Origin: Picocystis sp. L7
Taxonomy: Eukaryota; Chlorophyta; Picocystophyceae; Picocystales; Picocystaceae
DNA: 64,000 nucleotides
Direction of reading: 5' to 3'
Assembly: GCA_020975725.1 (NCBI GenBank)
Contig: QXJR01000015.1
Location: 248,001 to 312,000 of the forward strand
Below the pieces are notes generated by a model that was given only the letters and a program-made list of their open reading frames with translations, was not told the DNA's origin and ran no database searches. Position numbers and translations under genes: made by a program. Positions 10,721 to 20,382 of the stretch are shown here, in pieces (position 1 is the first letter of the stretch; the number at the start of each line of letters is the position of its first letter).

Positions 10721-11938
10721 TGTGTGGATTGCGTTCGCTTTGGCCATCGACCCGATCTCGGCCCCGAGGAATGTCGAACGAAACGTCCTACCTCGCGGGC
10801 CTAGCCCCTCTCGCGTTCGTGCATGGAGACCCTCGTGTGGCATTCTTCAAAGCCAAATGCTCCCGCGCGATACTAAGCCGGGCTGGCGAGTGCTGCACGA
10901 TGGCTTCTTCTTTTTTCAACGACTCCAAAGAAGCACACTTTATTTCATTGCCAAACGCATGGTAATGTGTCCGTTTCATCGGATGTCAAGCATTGCGAGC
11001 AACAAACAACACCATGCAATGCACAAACATCTCATCATAGATGCTACCCGGGATTATGTTTTGATCGGACGCATAAATTCCTTGTTGGGAAAACCCCGAA
11101 AGCGCCTCGAATCCAAACTTTGTTGGTGGCGTGCACACGGCGCGTCTCGATAAAATCGCGAGGGATGCGCAGTCAACATCGTAAAAACTTTCCCCACTAA
11201 AAAACTCCTCGTATACGCAAGTTCACACGCATGACACGGACACGCAACAATTGAATGCTACCAAGAGAACAACCATCTCAAACTTACCATCGTGGATCTT
11301 GCCGCGTGCATTCAACTAATCCTCAAATTTAGCTCTTGGTATGCTTGAAAGGCCACCGTTGAACATAGAAAACAAAATGATCATATGTACATTTAGCAAC
11401 CTCTACTATCAAGAGGGTACATTTGATTTTCCCCTTGGAGTCAACCGTGGCAATTGGACCATTTGTAGAAGGTTAGGCTGGCCGATTGTGTTTCGGGTCT
11501 ACCTCTTGTGAATGTATTCGGTTCATCAACTTCGATGAGTGGAAATCGGCGTCTACGATGCTACCAAGATGGCGTAGATAACGCCCACACTCGGCTATGA
11601 ACAAATACATATCTCCCAAAGATGCTTCCGGTGTCCACCAGTCAATCGCATAAAAACAACAAAGTGAACTTAATATACCAGTAGTAGAAAACAAGCATTG
11701 GAATTGAAGCAAAAGGTAGAGGGATCCAAGACAAGGCAGCAGTTCGAACAAACACTTATATTTAGGTACAGCAACACGCTTAGCGTGAGTAGAGAAATGA
11801 TTCAACGGAAATCAAAGAAACGAGTGCACGAGCACGAGGCATTGCTTTGCTCGAGCAAGTATAGCTATACCAATCCAAGAGCATGGAACTCTTGGCAAGA
11901 TGCACAACAGATTTGCACTATCCGAAGGCAGCGCCTAC
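10721..11938. other. Intergenic, no gene recognised
   Basis: Composition falls from GC-rich to about balanced and then AT-rich. Only short unrelated open frames are present. I see no RNA gene, repeat or transposon end. Confidence 0.5.
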
Positions 11939-13645
11939 TCAACTCGATCTTTGAGACGGCAACTGGCCTGCGATGGCTAGTGTGTGGCTTTCTGTGCGCT
12001 CCTTCTCCGCTTCTGCTAATTCTTCTGAAACATGTTGAAGCTGCTGGGATTCAAGAAGCTCACGTGCACGCTGCGAAGCCGATCGCTCTTCAGACAATGA
12101 TGAGCGGCTGACCTCGCTGACAAAAATCTCAACCACCAAGTCTGTTGTTAACATTGACAACGTCTTGTCCTCCTCCACTACGTAGCATGCAGGTGATGCC
12201 GAATCTTTCAAGTGCATTTGCTGTTCAGGTAAAGGCACCTTGAACAGTCGCTCGCACATCATCTTCAGTTTTGCAACTGTTGTTGTCCCAGGCAAATTCT
12301 TCTTCACTCTGTCACAGACAGAGCGGGAGCACTCACAGTAGATTGTGGTTTGGTATAGAGAATGCTTCAGAGACTCGTTTCTAAGTGCTGGAGTAGTGCT
12401 AGAGTGGTGTTCTATGTTGTGTTGAGTTTTCAGTTCTTCCAACCGTGGGTGGTCGTTTCGCAACATGTCAATGGAGCCAGATGGACACTCTTCCAATACC
12501 TTTCTCAAGTACTTGATTTCCGAATCTTTCCTTTCTCTTTCTGTGATACAACTTCCATTAAGTAATTTCAGCTTTGAGATCCTGGAAACCATTTCAAACC
12601 TGTTGTCCTCACTGGATATCGGGTTGTTGGACGCTCGAAGCTCTGTCAATTGAGGAAACGAGTTCAGCTGATCAATCACACTCCAGTGCGAAATATTATT
12701 GTTTGCTAACAGCAACGTTTGTAGCAACAGGAAGCCACTGGTGTAGCAAACTTGTGTCAGGCCGTTGCCGTTGAGTTGCAATGCTTCTAATTTGGGCAGG
12801 GATTTCAACCAATCCACTTTCCCCCAGTCATCAATTTTGTTATCATCCAAGTTCAGCCGTTTGAGATTTGCAAACACATTGTCGATTCCAGGAAGACATT
12901 CGACATCCATCAATTCGTTCTCGCATAAGTGCAATTCTTCAAGGTACGGCATGCAGTGTGCAGCCTCGTAAGCTGTGTTCCATTCCATCTCACACTTGTT
13001 GAGGACGAGCACACGCAAGTTCTGGAAGTTGTTCGCCGATAGGCAGGCACAGTTCTGTGGCAACATGTTGTCACTGAGGTCCAGCAACGTCAGGTGTCTC
13101 AATTCTTCTCCCGCTTTGTCGACGGTTTCCCAGTCATTGATGAGGTTGGACGAGAGGTCTAATTCTCTGATGTTGGGCACTGAATCAGCCACCACTCTAC
13201 CTTCATCGACGGAGCTCACTTTTCTTCCGTTGAGGTACACGCGTTGCAGCTCCAAGGTGTTGGACTGTATTTTATGCACTTGGTTTTCGCCGACGAGTTG
13301 GACCTCCACCTTTTGCTCCGAGGCGGTGTGTACGTACATCTCTCGTACTTTTTCCGTTTCCCCTTCCACGTATTTGTTCCGTATGGCTTGCACGAGGGTG
13401 ACTCCGAAGTCCAGCGCTTCTGGTCGCAGGAAGGATCCGAACTTACCTGGCTTTCTGCATCGGAAGTACGTGTGTCCATGATAGGTACCGTTGTGTTTCC
13501 CTCGATTGGGTTGGTCCCATTCCACACCCGCCCAGGTTCCTTTCTTCCCATCCACTGGTCCGATGTACAGCACTGTTCCACGATGGGTTTCGAATCCGCG
13601 ACAGATCTCCACTCTCCTGCCCAGGTAAGGTTCCCACATGTCCAT
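11939..13645 (-). CDS. TBCE: Tubulin-folding cofactor E (TBCE)
   Basis: This is a 568-residue protein in the TBCE order. A CAP-Gly domain spans residues about 8-76 (GTVLYIG, KGTWAGVEWD and the binding signature GKHNG at 49-53). Leucine-rich repeats cover about 150-350 (IRELDLSSNLI, LTLLDLSDNML, LKRLNLDDNKIDDWG, LQTLLLANNNIS). A ubiquitin-like C-terminal domain lies at about 430-530. TBCE works with cofactors A-D in folding and dissociating alpha/beta-tubulin heterodimers; its CAP-Gly domain grips the alpha-tubulin tail. The start is the MDMWEPYLG methionine directly before the CAP-Gly domain; the frame is open for 70 more codons upstream, but that part is leader-like and unconserved. The last 50 residues form a charged coiled-coil-like tail. 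Confidence 0.93.
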   Translation of the reverse strand: MDMWEPYLGRRVEICRGFETHRGTVLYIGPVDGKKGTWAGVEWDQPNRGKHNGTYHGHTYFRCRKPGKFGSFLRPEALDFGVTLVQAIRNKYVEGETEKVREMYVHTASEQKVEVQLVGENQVHKIQSNTLELQRVYLNGRKVSSVDEGRVVADSVPNIRELDLSSNLINDWETVDKAGEELRHLTLLDLSDNMLPQNCACLSANNFQNLRVLVLNKCEMEWNTAYEAAHCMPYLEELHLCENELMDVECLPGIDNVFANLKRLNLDDNKIDDWGKVDWLKSLPKLEALQLNGNGLTQVCYTSGFLLLQTLLLANNNISHWSVIDQLNSFPQLTELRASNNPISSEDNRFEMVSRISKLKLLNGSCITERERKDSEIKYLRKVLEECPSGSIDMLRNDHPRLEELKTQHNIEHHSSTTPALRNESLKHSLYQTTIYCECSRSVCDRVKKNLPGTTTVAKLKMMCERLFKVPLPEQQMHLKDSASPACYVVEEDKTLSMLTTDLVVEIFVSEVSRSSLSEERSASQRARELLESQQLQHVSEELAEAEKERTESHTLAIAGQLPSQRSS

Positions 13646-15102
13646 CTGGTTGGGCGTGGTTGCGACGGGGTACGTCGATTCTCCCAGGGGACACCTCCCT
13701 TCGGTTCCACCCCTTTTCGATGCCGTGTCCTCCCGTGAACCCACCCTACGTCGGTCCCCTCCCCCGGGTTCCATCGAGACACATCCCCATCTACTCCCTC
13801 GATTGGAAACCGAATGGGACCGACCAGGACTGGAAGGACACGGAGGGTTCCCCATCGAAGGGATGGGAAAGGGGACATCCAGGCGTCACACAAGACGCAA
13901 CGAGACACGAGCGATGTATGCGGAGGATCGCACAATGGGTGCCGGATTCCAACGTGCTATAGGCGGCACGAGGATGCGGTCGACGGAGGTAATGTACGAC
14001 CACGCATCCAAACGGGACAAGGGGCCACCGGATCCACGCCAACCTCGGCATGCACCCGCCCCAACATGCGTGCAACAGGACAAACAAATGCAACACGTCC
14101 GACACACAAAACATCGTGCAGTGCAGAGCCAAAGGAACCGTCGATTGAGACGCACAAAACGACAGGCAAAGAATTGCCATGGAGATGCCCGAGCACAGAC
14201 CAGCCCGCACCAAGGCCATCCTGGTCGAGCCAGGAGCAACCGTGTTTACGTGCGATCAGGTCGGGCCGTCCATGCGGCCCGGAATGGGCTGCGAAGACCC
14301 GCAACGGACGACCATCGTGCGCTGCATTCCGTCTGTGCTGGCGCCAGCAGTTGTTCCCGTTCGTCGGCCCTGGACAGGAGCTTGCAAGGTCCCCTCGTGC
14401 AGGCTCTGGACGGTCCACCGGCGCAGGTTTCCATGTGCTCTTGATGCAGGGACCCGCCCATCCGGCCATCCGCCGTCCTTCACTAGCCACCACGTGCGCG
14501 AGCGTATGGGAATCGAGTTTGAGAAACCTTTCTTTTCGAGTGGGACGACCCTTGGATTAGGGTGAGGTTGGAGGTGCAGGGCGAACGAACAGGCGTTGCC
14601 CCGCTGGCCAGAAATAATGCCGTGGAGTCGACCATGATTGGCCTCTCCTACATCGCCGTGGGATCCGCACGCAGTGCAAGGCGGCCCACGTGCGCGTATG
14701 GTCCCGCCTCCTTGATCGCGGGCACCACCGGCCAGGTAAGTGCCAATCGAGACGATCGATCGCGGTATATATGGTCCATCCCCCGTTTCCACCTCTGCAG
14801 ATCGGTGGTGGGGACTGGTCTTCCCTTTCGGGGGAGGGGAGGGGTGGATCGTCTGTCGGTGAGGATCGCTGGGTTGGGTTTCCTTCTGTCCTTTTGGGGG
14901 AAGGTGGGAGACCTTCGATGAGGATCCTTCCCTTCCCTTTCGGTTGGGTTCGGATGCGATCGTGTCCTCCAGGCGATCCTTCTGTCCCTTTCCCCCCTTC
15001 CCTTCTCCCCCCCCCTTCGGGTTCCCCCTATTCTCGCACCAGGTCTTCCCTTTCGGTCGGGATCGGACCCCATCGACAGGGACGTTCCTTCCCCTTCCTC
15101 CT
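13646..15102. other. GC-rich region between TBCE and the transposon; possible unrecognised spliced gene
   Basis: The plus strand changes from T-rich to A-rich near 13795, which fits a two-way promoter for TBCE (minus) and an unknown plus-strand unit. From about 14800 to 15102 the plus strand is again T/G-rich, which resembles the upstream part of a plus-strand promoter. That promoter would be the PLAT-PP2C one, continued at 20418 on the far side of the transposon. No known protein family is recognised in any frame here. Confidence 0.4.
14179..14565 (+). CDS. Possible first exon of an unrecognised plus-strand gene
   Basis: An ATG in a strong context (gccATGGag) opens a 128-codon frame preceded by an A-rich, leader-like stretch. 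The N-terminal part (ILVEPGATVFTCDQ) faintly recalls the start of the exosome subunit CSL4, but the rest does not follow that family, so I do not name it. A good splice donor, CCAG then GTAAGT, lies at 14735/14736, and a pyrimidine-rich acceptor ending at 14800 would close a 65-bp intron. The reading frames across these sites do not yield a recognisable protein. Confidence 0.22.
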   Translation: MEMPEHRPARTKAILVEPGATVFTCDQVGPSMRPGMGCEDPQRTTIVRCIPSVLAPAVVPVRRPWTGACKVPSCRLWTVHRRRFPCALDAGTRPSGHPPSFTSHHVRERMGIEFEKPFFSSGTTLGLG

Positions 15103-15105
15103 CTT

Positions 15106-15137
15106 AGAGGAGTTTAGATTTTGGGGAAAGACGAAAT
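15106..15137 (+). repeat. Left terminal inverted repeat, 32 bp
   Basis: It begins AGAGGAGTTTAGATTTTGGG and is an exact reverse complement of 20383-20414. It contains one copy of the 13-mer ATTTTGGGGAAAG (15118-15130); a second copy follows at 15136-15148, partly inside the repeat. Confidence 0.95.
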
Positions 15138-15410
15138 TTTGGGGAAAGCCGTCCTTTCCCAAAAAATCAACCCTTCCCGGGTTTCGACGATGAGTTAAGC
15201 TTCAGGGTAAAGGGATGTGGGGAGTGACCCCGTTCCTCGACGGGGGATGTAAATTTTCTGACTTTTTTCGTTTTCGCGGGACAACCCGTTCGAAAGGGTA
15301 CAGGCGCCTCCGACCGACGCGCATCTGGTGAACGAGCGCACGCCCATCGAATAGGGAAGGTGCGCGTCGGACGAGTGCGGTGTCGAGGAGCGAAGAAGGA
15401 CCATCGACTA

Positions 15411-16415
15411 ATGCTCGTTCGTGCCATATCGGTTCGAGATAGCATGGGTGCCGGAGGAGGTGGCAATACAAGCGGAGGTCTTGTTCAAATCACTTCAAAT
15501 GAGAACGTGGTAGACATTGTGGAAGCTGCGATGGACGATGTGACGAGCGACGACGGAAACACACCGATTGCATTGCCCGATGAGAATGCCATCCAAAATA
15601 TGGCCCCCCTTCGTGGCCGTACATGGACCTCCGCGCACAACAAGGCCTTGTTGTATGTGGTGAGGGACGAAGATTGTTGTTTCCTCGAAAAGAGGACAAA
15701 CAGTGACAAAAGCAACGCTTGGAAGCTATTTGAAGAGCGGTTGAAGGGAACGTACCCAAAGCTATTTGGCTCGTGGGTGCTTGACCGGAAGCAAATCCGT
15801 AAGAGGATTTTGGCCTTGCTGAAGGCTCACCGAGCAAACGAGGAGGGAGTGCTTCGCGCCACTGGACGAGGGGGTGGTATGGTCGACGAGGAACTCGCAC
15901 AACTTTGTGACGAGGTCGCGGAACGAGTATCAGATGCCGAAACACGGAAAGGAGCGGCGCATGCAGAGAAAGCTCGCGCAAGGGAGATGAAGGAGCGGAA
16001 CGGTGAGATGCTCGTCATGAGCCAGCTTCAGACAGGAGGAAAACGCACACGTCTGGATGCACCTTCCAATAGCTCGCCGGAAGAGTCTGGACGGCGGACG
16101 AATAGTCGCCGGCGGCGAACTTCTGGTGACGAGAACCGCGGGCTCGTTCTCCCTGAATTGCAAAAGAGCTTGGTCGCCCTCCTACGCTCCCAGGAGCGAA
16201 GAGATGCCTTGGACGAGTGGAGGGTACGGTGCGAGGCACACCGCAACGACCCGTTGCGTCATGTTGACCCTGGTTCTCTGGATGACTGGATGAACGTGTA
16301 CTTGAATACGCACGGGCAAGGCACGTCTGTCCACACGCAACCATCGACTTCGCAACGCGATGAGGACGAAGTAGAATCCCCAAACAAAGATACGAGGGGT
16401 GCAAGATTCAAGTAA
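15411..16415 (+). CDS. Harbinger Myb/SANT-like DNA-binding protein
   Basis: This is a 334-residue protein. Residues about 68-145 form a Myb/SANT-like trihelix domain: RTWTSAHNKALLYVV, then KSNAWKLFEERL, then WVLDRKQIRKRILALLKAH. Downstream are a charged helical segment, a basic cluster (RRTNSRRRRTS) and a final region with conserved-looking W and D residues. In the PIF/Harbinger superfamily this second protein binds the element ends and helps carry the nuclease into the nucleus. The start chosen is the first ATG; another in-frame ATG lies at 15444. Its stop is only 25 bp from the end of the convergent repeat ORF. Confidence 0.85.
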   Translation: MLVRAISVRDSMGAGGGGNTSGGLVQITSNENVVDIVEAAMDDVTSDDGNTPIALPDENAIQNMAPLRGRTWTSAHNKALLYVVRDEDCCFLEKRTNSDKSNAWKLFEERLKGTYPKLFGSWVLDRKQIRKRILALLKAHRANEEGVLRATGRGGGMVDEELAQLCDEVAERVSDAETRKGAAHAEKARAREMKERNGEMLVMSQLQTGGKRTRLDAPSNSSPEESGRRTNSRRRRTSGDENRGLVLPELQKSLVALLRSQERRDALDEWRVRCEAHRNDPLRHVDPGSLDDWMNVYLNTHGQGTSVHTQPSTSQRDEDEVESPNKDTRGARFK

Positions 16416-16440
16416 TCAATGTAATGTATGTATTACTTCT

Positions 16441-18861
16441 TTATTGCAATACTTCGATTGCCATCTTCACGTACAAACTAATGAAGCAGTAGAAGTTCCT
16501 ACCATTCGTACATGGAAAAAATTCGCGATATTCTTGCTGCTTTCTGAATGGAACTGCTGCTGCTTTCTGAATGGAACTGCTGCTGCTTTCTGAATGGAAC
16601 TGCTGCTGCTTTCTGTATGGAAGTGCTGCTGCTTTCTGTATGGAACTGCTGCTGCTTTCTGTATGGAACTGCTGCTGCTTTCTGTATGGAACTGCTGCTG
16701 CTTTCTGTATGGAAGTGCTGCTGCTTTCTGTATGGAACTGCTGCTGCTTTCTGTATGGAACTGCTGCTGCTTTCTGTATGGAAGTGCTGCTGCTTTCTGT
16801 ATGGAACTGCTGCTGCTTTCTGTATGGAACTGCTGCTGCTTTCTGTATGGAACTGCTGCTGCTTTCTGTATGGAACTGCTGCTGCTTTCTGTATGGAACT
16901 GCTGCTGCTTTCTGAATGGAACTGCTGCTGCTTTCTGTATGGAACTGCTGCTGCTTTCTGTATGGAACTGCTGCTGCTTTCTGTATGGAACTGCTGCTGC
17001 TTTCTGTATGGAACTGCTGCTGCTTTCTGTATGGAAGTGCTGCTGCTTTCTGTATGGAACTGCTGCTGCTTTCTGTATGGAACTGCTGCTGCTTTCTGTA
17101 TGGAACTGCTGCTGCTTTCTGTATGGAAGTGCTGCTGCTTTCTGTATGGAACTGCTGCTGCTTTCTGTATGGAACTGCTGCTGCTTTCTGTATGGAACTG
17201 CTGCTGCTTTCTGTATGGAAGTGCTGCTGCTTTCTGTATGGAACTGCTGCTGCTTTCTGTATGGAACTGCTGCTGCTTTCTGTATGGAACTGCTGCTGCT
17301 TTCTGTATGGAAGTGCTGCTGCTTTCTGTATGGAACTGCTGCTGCTTTCTGTATGGAACTGCTGCTGCTTTCTGTATGGAACTGCTGCTGCTTTCTGTAT
17401 GGAAGTGCTGCTGCTTTCTGTATGGAACTGCTGCTGCTTTCTGTATGGAACTGCTGCTGCTTTCTGTATGGAAGTGCTGCTGCTTTCTGTATGGAACTGC
17501 TGCTGCTTTCTGTATGGAACTGCTGCTGCTTTCTGTATGGAACTGCTGCTGCTTTCTGAATGGAACTGCTGCTGCTTTCTGAATGGAACTGCTGCTGCTT
17601 TCTGAATGGAACTGCTGCTGCTTTCTGTATGGAACTGCTGCTGCTTTCTGTATGGAACTGCTGCTGCTTTCTGTATGGAAGTGCTGCTGCTTTCTGTATG
17701 GAACTGCTGCTGCTTTCTGTATGGAACTGCTGCTGCTTTCTGTATGGAACTGCTGCTGCTTTCTGTATGGAACTGCTGCTGCTTTCTGTATGGAACTGCT
17801 GCTGCTTTCTGTATGGAACTGCTGCTGCTTTCTGTATGGAACTGCTGCTGCTTTCTGTATGGAAGTGCTGCTGCTTTCTGTATGGAACTGCTGCTGCTTT
17901 CTGTATGGAACTGCTGCTGCTTTCTGTATGGAACTGCTGCTGCTTTCTGTATGGAAGTGCTGCTGCTTTCTGTATGGAACTGCTGCTGCTTTCTGTATGG
18001 AACTGCTGCTGCTTTCTGTATGGAACTGCTGCTGCTTTCTGTATGGAAGTGCTGCTGCTTTCTGTATGGAACTGCTGCTGCTTTCTGTATGGAAGTGCTG
18101 CTGCTTTCTGTATGGAACTGCTGCTGCTTTCTGTATGGAACTGCTGCTGCTTTCTGTATGGAACTGCTGCTGCTTTCTGTATGGAAGTGCTGCTGCTTTC
18201 TGTATGGAACTGCTGCTGCTTTCTGTATGGAAGTGCTGCTGCTTTCTGTATGGAACTGCTGCTGCTTTCTGTATGGAAGTGCTGCTGCTTTCTGTATGGA
18301 ACTGCTGCTGCTTTCTGTATGGAACTGCTGCTGCTTTCTGTATGGAACTGCTGCTGCTTTCTGAATGGAACTGCTGCTGCTTTCTGTATGGAACTGCTGC
18401 TGCTTTCTGTATGGAACTGCTGCTGCTTTCTGTATGGAACTGCTGCTGCTTTCTGTATGGAAGTGCTGCTGCTTTCTGTATGGAACTGCTGCTGCTTTCT
18501 GTATGGAACTGCTGCTGCTTTCTGAATGGAACTGCTGCTGCTTTCTGTATGGAAGTGCTGCTGCTTTCTGTATGGAACTGCTGCTGCTTTCTGTATGGAA
18601 CTGCTGCTGCTTTCTGTATGGAACTGCTGCTGCTTTCTGTATGGAAGTGCTGCTGCTTTCTGTATGGAACTGCTGCTGCTTTCTGTATGGAACTGCTGCT
18701 GCTTTCTGTATGGAACTGCTGCTGCTTTCTGAATGGAACTGCTGCTGCTTTCTGAATGGAACTGCTGCTGCTTTCTGAATGGAACTGCTGCTGCTTTCTG
18801 TATGGAACTGCTGCCGGTTAATGTGACTGTGAGAATGAAAATTGTTATGGATACACATCAT
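16441..18861 (-). CDS. 806-residue repeat ORF inside the transposon, coding status uncertain
   Basis: The 23-bp tandem array is open in this frame over its whole length, giving about 32 copies of a 23-residue unit (around KAAAVPYRKQQQFHTESSSS) with unique ends of about 25-35 residues. Because 23 is not a multiple of three, each protein repeat equals three DNA repeats. The ATG overlaps the stop of the upstream nuclease gene in an ATGA arrangement on the same strand, which could allow reinitiation. The C-terminal unique part runs to 25 bp from the SANT stop. No known domain is visible; Gln, Ser, Ala and His dominate. It may be a real low-complexity protein or only a stop-free by-product of the array. 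Confidence 0.4.
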   Translation of the reverse strand: MMCIHNNFHSHSHINRQQFHTESSSSSIQKAAAVPFRKQQQFHSESSSSSIQKAAAVPYRKQQQFHTESSSTSIQKAAAVPYRKQQQFHTESSSSSIQKAAALPYRKQQQFHSESSSSSIQKAAAVPYRKQQHFHTESSSSSIQKAAAVPYRKQQQFHTESSSSSIQKAAAVPYRKQQQFHTESSSSSIQKAAALPYRKQQQFHTESSSTSIQKAAAVPYRKQQHFHTESSSSSIQKAAAVPYRKQQQFHTESSSTSIQKAAAVPYRKQQHFHTESSSSSIQKAAAVPYRKQQQFHTESSSTSIQKAAAVPYRKQQQFHTESSSSSIQKAAALPYRKQQQFHTESSSSSIQKAAAVPYRKQQQFHTESSSSSIQKAAAVPYRKQQQFHTESSSTSIQKAAAVPYRKQQQFHTESSSSSIQKAAAVPFRKQQQFHSESSSSSIQKAAAVPYRKQQQFHTESSSTSIQKAAAVPYRKQQQFHTESSSTSIQKAAAVPYRKQQQFHTESSSSSIQKAAALPYRKQQQFHTESSSSSIQKAAAVPYRKQQHFHTESSSSSIQKAAAVPYRKQQQFHTESSSTSIQKAAAVPYRKQQQFHTESSSSSIQKAAALPYRKQQQFHTESSSSSIQKAAAVPYRKQQQFHTESSSSSIQKAAAVPYRKQQQFHTESSSSSIQKAAAVPYRKQQQFHTESSSTSIQKAAAVPYRKQQQFHTESSSTSIQKAAAVPYRKQQQFHTESSSSSIQKAAALPYRKQQQFHSESSSSSIQKAAAVPFRKQQEYREFFPCTNGRNFYCFISLYVKMAIEVLQ
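16535..18815. repeat. Tandem array, 99 units of exactly 23 bp
   Basis: The unit is CTTTCTGTATGGAACTGCTG plus CTG on the plus strand. The ATG of each unit recurs every 23 bp from 16548 to 18802 (98 steps) without one insertion or deletion. There are three main unit types: TATGGAAC (commonest), TATGGAAG (every three to four units) and AATGGAAC (12 units). AATGGAAC units stand in threes at both ends (16548-16594, 18733-18779) and near the middle (17560-17606), suggesting block duplication. Confidence 0.97.
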
Positions 18862-20255
18862 GAAGACGGTTCTCTACCCAGCGGCGGTGAGTTGTTCTGA
18901 TCACCTTCTTCTGAATAATGAAAAACACCGTCTGTTTGCCGCTGAATCAGCTCAGCATATTCTTGCAACGTAGGAGGAGCGATACCTAGGTAATCCGTCG
19001 TCACGCCACCGCACAAACAAGTATGAAAGTTGGTCAGTAACGCGGCAACCACGTCCTCCTTACCAGTTTGACGGAGCAGAACCGTCTTTCGAGTCTTATC
19101 GCCAACGAACGGCCACAACTGTTCGAGTTTTCCAAAAATCCATTCCACGGCCTGTCTGTACTTGCTCATGTCCTCGTTGAAGGTCGCTTCGTCCGCAGAA
19201 ATGTCCCCTCTGAAAGGCCGACGCAAAAGATCCGTGGACGGGTAGGCACCGTCACCGTACAAAGTCACCTCTTCGCCCAGTTCACGGACGATCGCTCCCA
19301 AGCGCTGCTGCATGTTCGACCTTCGCCAAATATTCGCATCTCCCACCGAACCAGCATATGGACCGTCGAAGTCTGCGATCATGAAGTTAGAAAGTACCAC
19401 CGCCTGGTACTTCGTTGCATGCATTCGCTTCCAACCGTTGTAGGCCGCGTCTTCTCCCTCGGTTGGTCGGCGGATCTTGAACAACGTCCCGTCAATGAAC
19501 CCACAACATGAGGGAATCCGACATCCCCTCGTTGCAAGTGCGTCTGCCAGTCGAGGCAGCTCACTTGCCCATAGTTCCAAACGCAACGCTCGCTTAGCGA
19601 AGGGGTATATGTGGTCGAGCATTGCGTTGTGAAGCTCCGACAAGGCACTGGCGGTCCGGTCAAAGGTGTGAGATAGATGATGCAAGTTCTCCAACCCTGC
19701 CAAGCGCCGCAACAACAACAACATCCCTTCCTCTCCTGTGAAGACACGTCCTGTCCCTTGGACGCGGATAGTTCGTGGGACACGGAGAATTCTCATTAGC
19801 TCGTGTATCTCTGGACCCACAAACCGGCAATGCTGCCGCAACCAATCGTCCGAAAAGCCATCGATCGTTCGCGGCACGTTCGTAACTGCGCTTTTGTACG
19901 TCCAATACCGCTTGGCATTTTCTAAATCTTCCCAACATTGCTCGATGGCGGCAAGTACGAGACGTAGAACCCCAGTCCGCACATCAGCACGGAGCCGATG
20001 TGCGGCCATGAAACCAATGAAAAGACCCACGAGCTCGTCAAACTGCTTGCGGAGCATCCTTCGCTCCAGCGCGCATCCCACTCGCGATGGCATGGCCCTT
20101 CCTCTTTCCCGCGGAATCTCGGACCTCGTTCCTGTTCGACGGCCTGGGGTGCAGCGCGCGTGGAGGAACGTGGTCCGCTTTCCCCAAAACTCCTCCACGA
20201 TACATAGCGAATGAAAAAATATTCGCTTGCGATCCCTTAATAAAAACCGCCCCAT
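18858..20255 (-). CDS. Harbinger DDE nuclease (transposase)
   Basis: This is a 465-residue protein with the DDE_Tnp_4 plan of HARBI1-like nucleases. The first catalytic Asp is in CGFIDGTLFKI (Asp255), the second in LYGDGAYP (Asp335), and the Glu is in VEWIFGKLEQLW (Glu371). Before them lie a helical region with GEEGMLLLLRRLAG and the typical HHLSHTFDRTASALS segment, where the usual helix-turn-helix is found. The enzyme cuts and rejoins the element ends. All three catalytic residues are present and the frame is unbroken. The ATG at 20255 is the first; codon 55 (20093) is a plausible alternative because the first 50 residues are poorly conserved and Arg-rich. The stop overlaps the start of the repeat ORF. 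Confidence 0.92.
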   Translation of the reverse strand: MGRFLLRDRKRIFFHSLCIVEEFWGKRTTFLHARCTPGRRTGTRSEIPRERGRAMPSRVGCALERRMLRKQFDELVGLFIGFMAAHRLRADVRTGVLRLVLAAIEQCWEDLENAKRYWTYKSAVTNVPRTIDGFSDDWLRQHCRFVGPEIHELMRILRVPRTIRVQGTGRVFTGEEGMLLLLRRLAGLENLHHLSHTFDRTASALSELHNAMLDHIYPFAKRALRLELWASELPRLADALATRGCRIPSCCGFIDGTLFKIRRPTEGEDAAYNGWKRMHATKYQAVVLSNFMIADFDGPYAGSVGDANIWRRSNMQQRLGAIVRELGEEVTLYGDGAYPSTDLLRRPFRGDISADEATFNEDMSKYRQAVEWIFGKLEQLWPFVGDKTRKTVLLRQTGKEDVVAALLTNFHTCLCGGVTTDYLGIAPPTLQEYAELIQRQTDGVFHYSEEGDQNNSPPLGREPSS

Positions 20256-20382
20256 GTTTACAGTTGGCGAAGTACCCTAAATGGAAAAGGGGAAAGCTAC
20301 GGACCCTTCACTTTCCCCAAAATCGAAAACGGGGAAACCTCAAGTCCCAAAAACCCGAGAATAAACTCCCTCTTGCCCGAAT

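Noticed and set aside
16548-18778. Plus-strand Leu/Cys/Ala repeat proteins (MELLLLS..., several long frames)
   Set aside because: They are frame shadows of the 23-bp array, are broken at every AATGG-type unit and have no leader or conserved end.
16535-18815. Possible CRISPR array
   Set aside because: The repeats are directly adjacent, with no unique spacers, and the surrounding genes form a eukaryotic DNA transposon.
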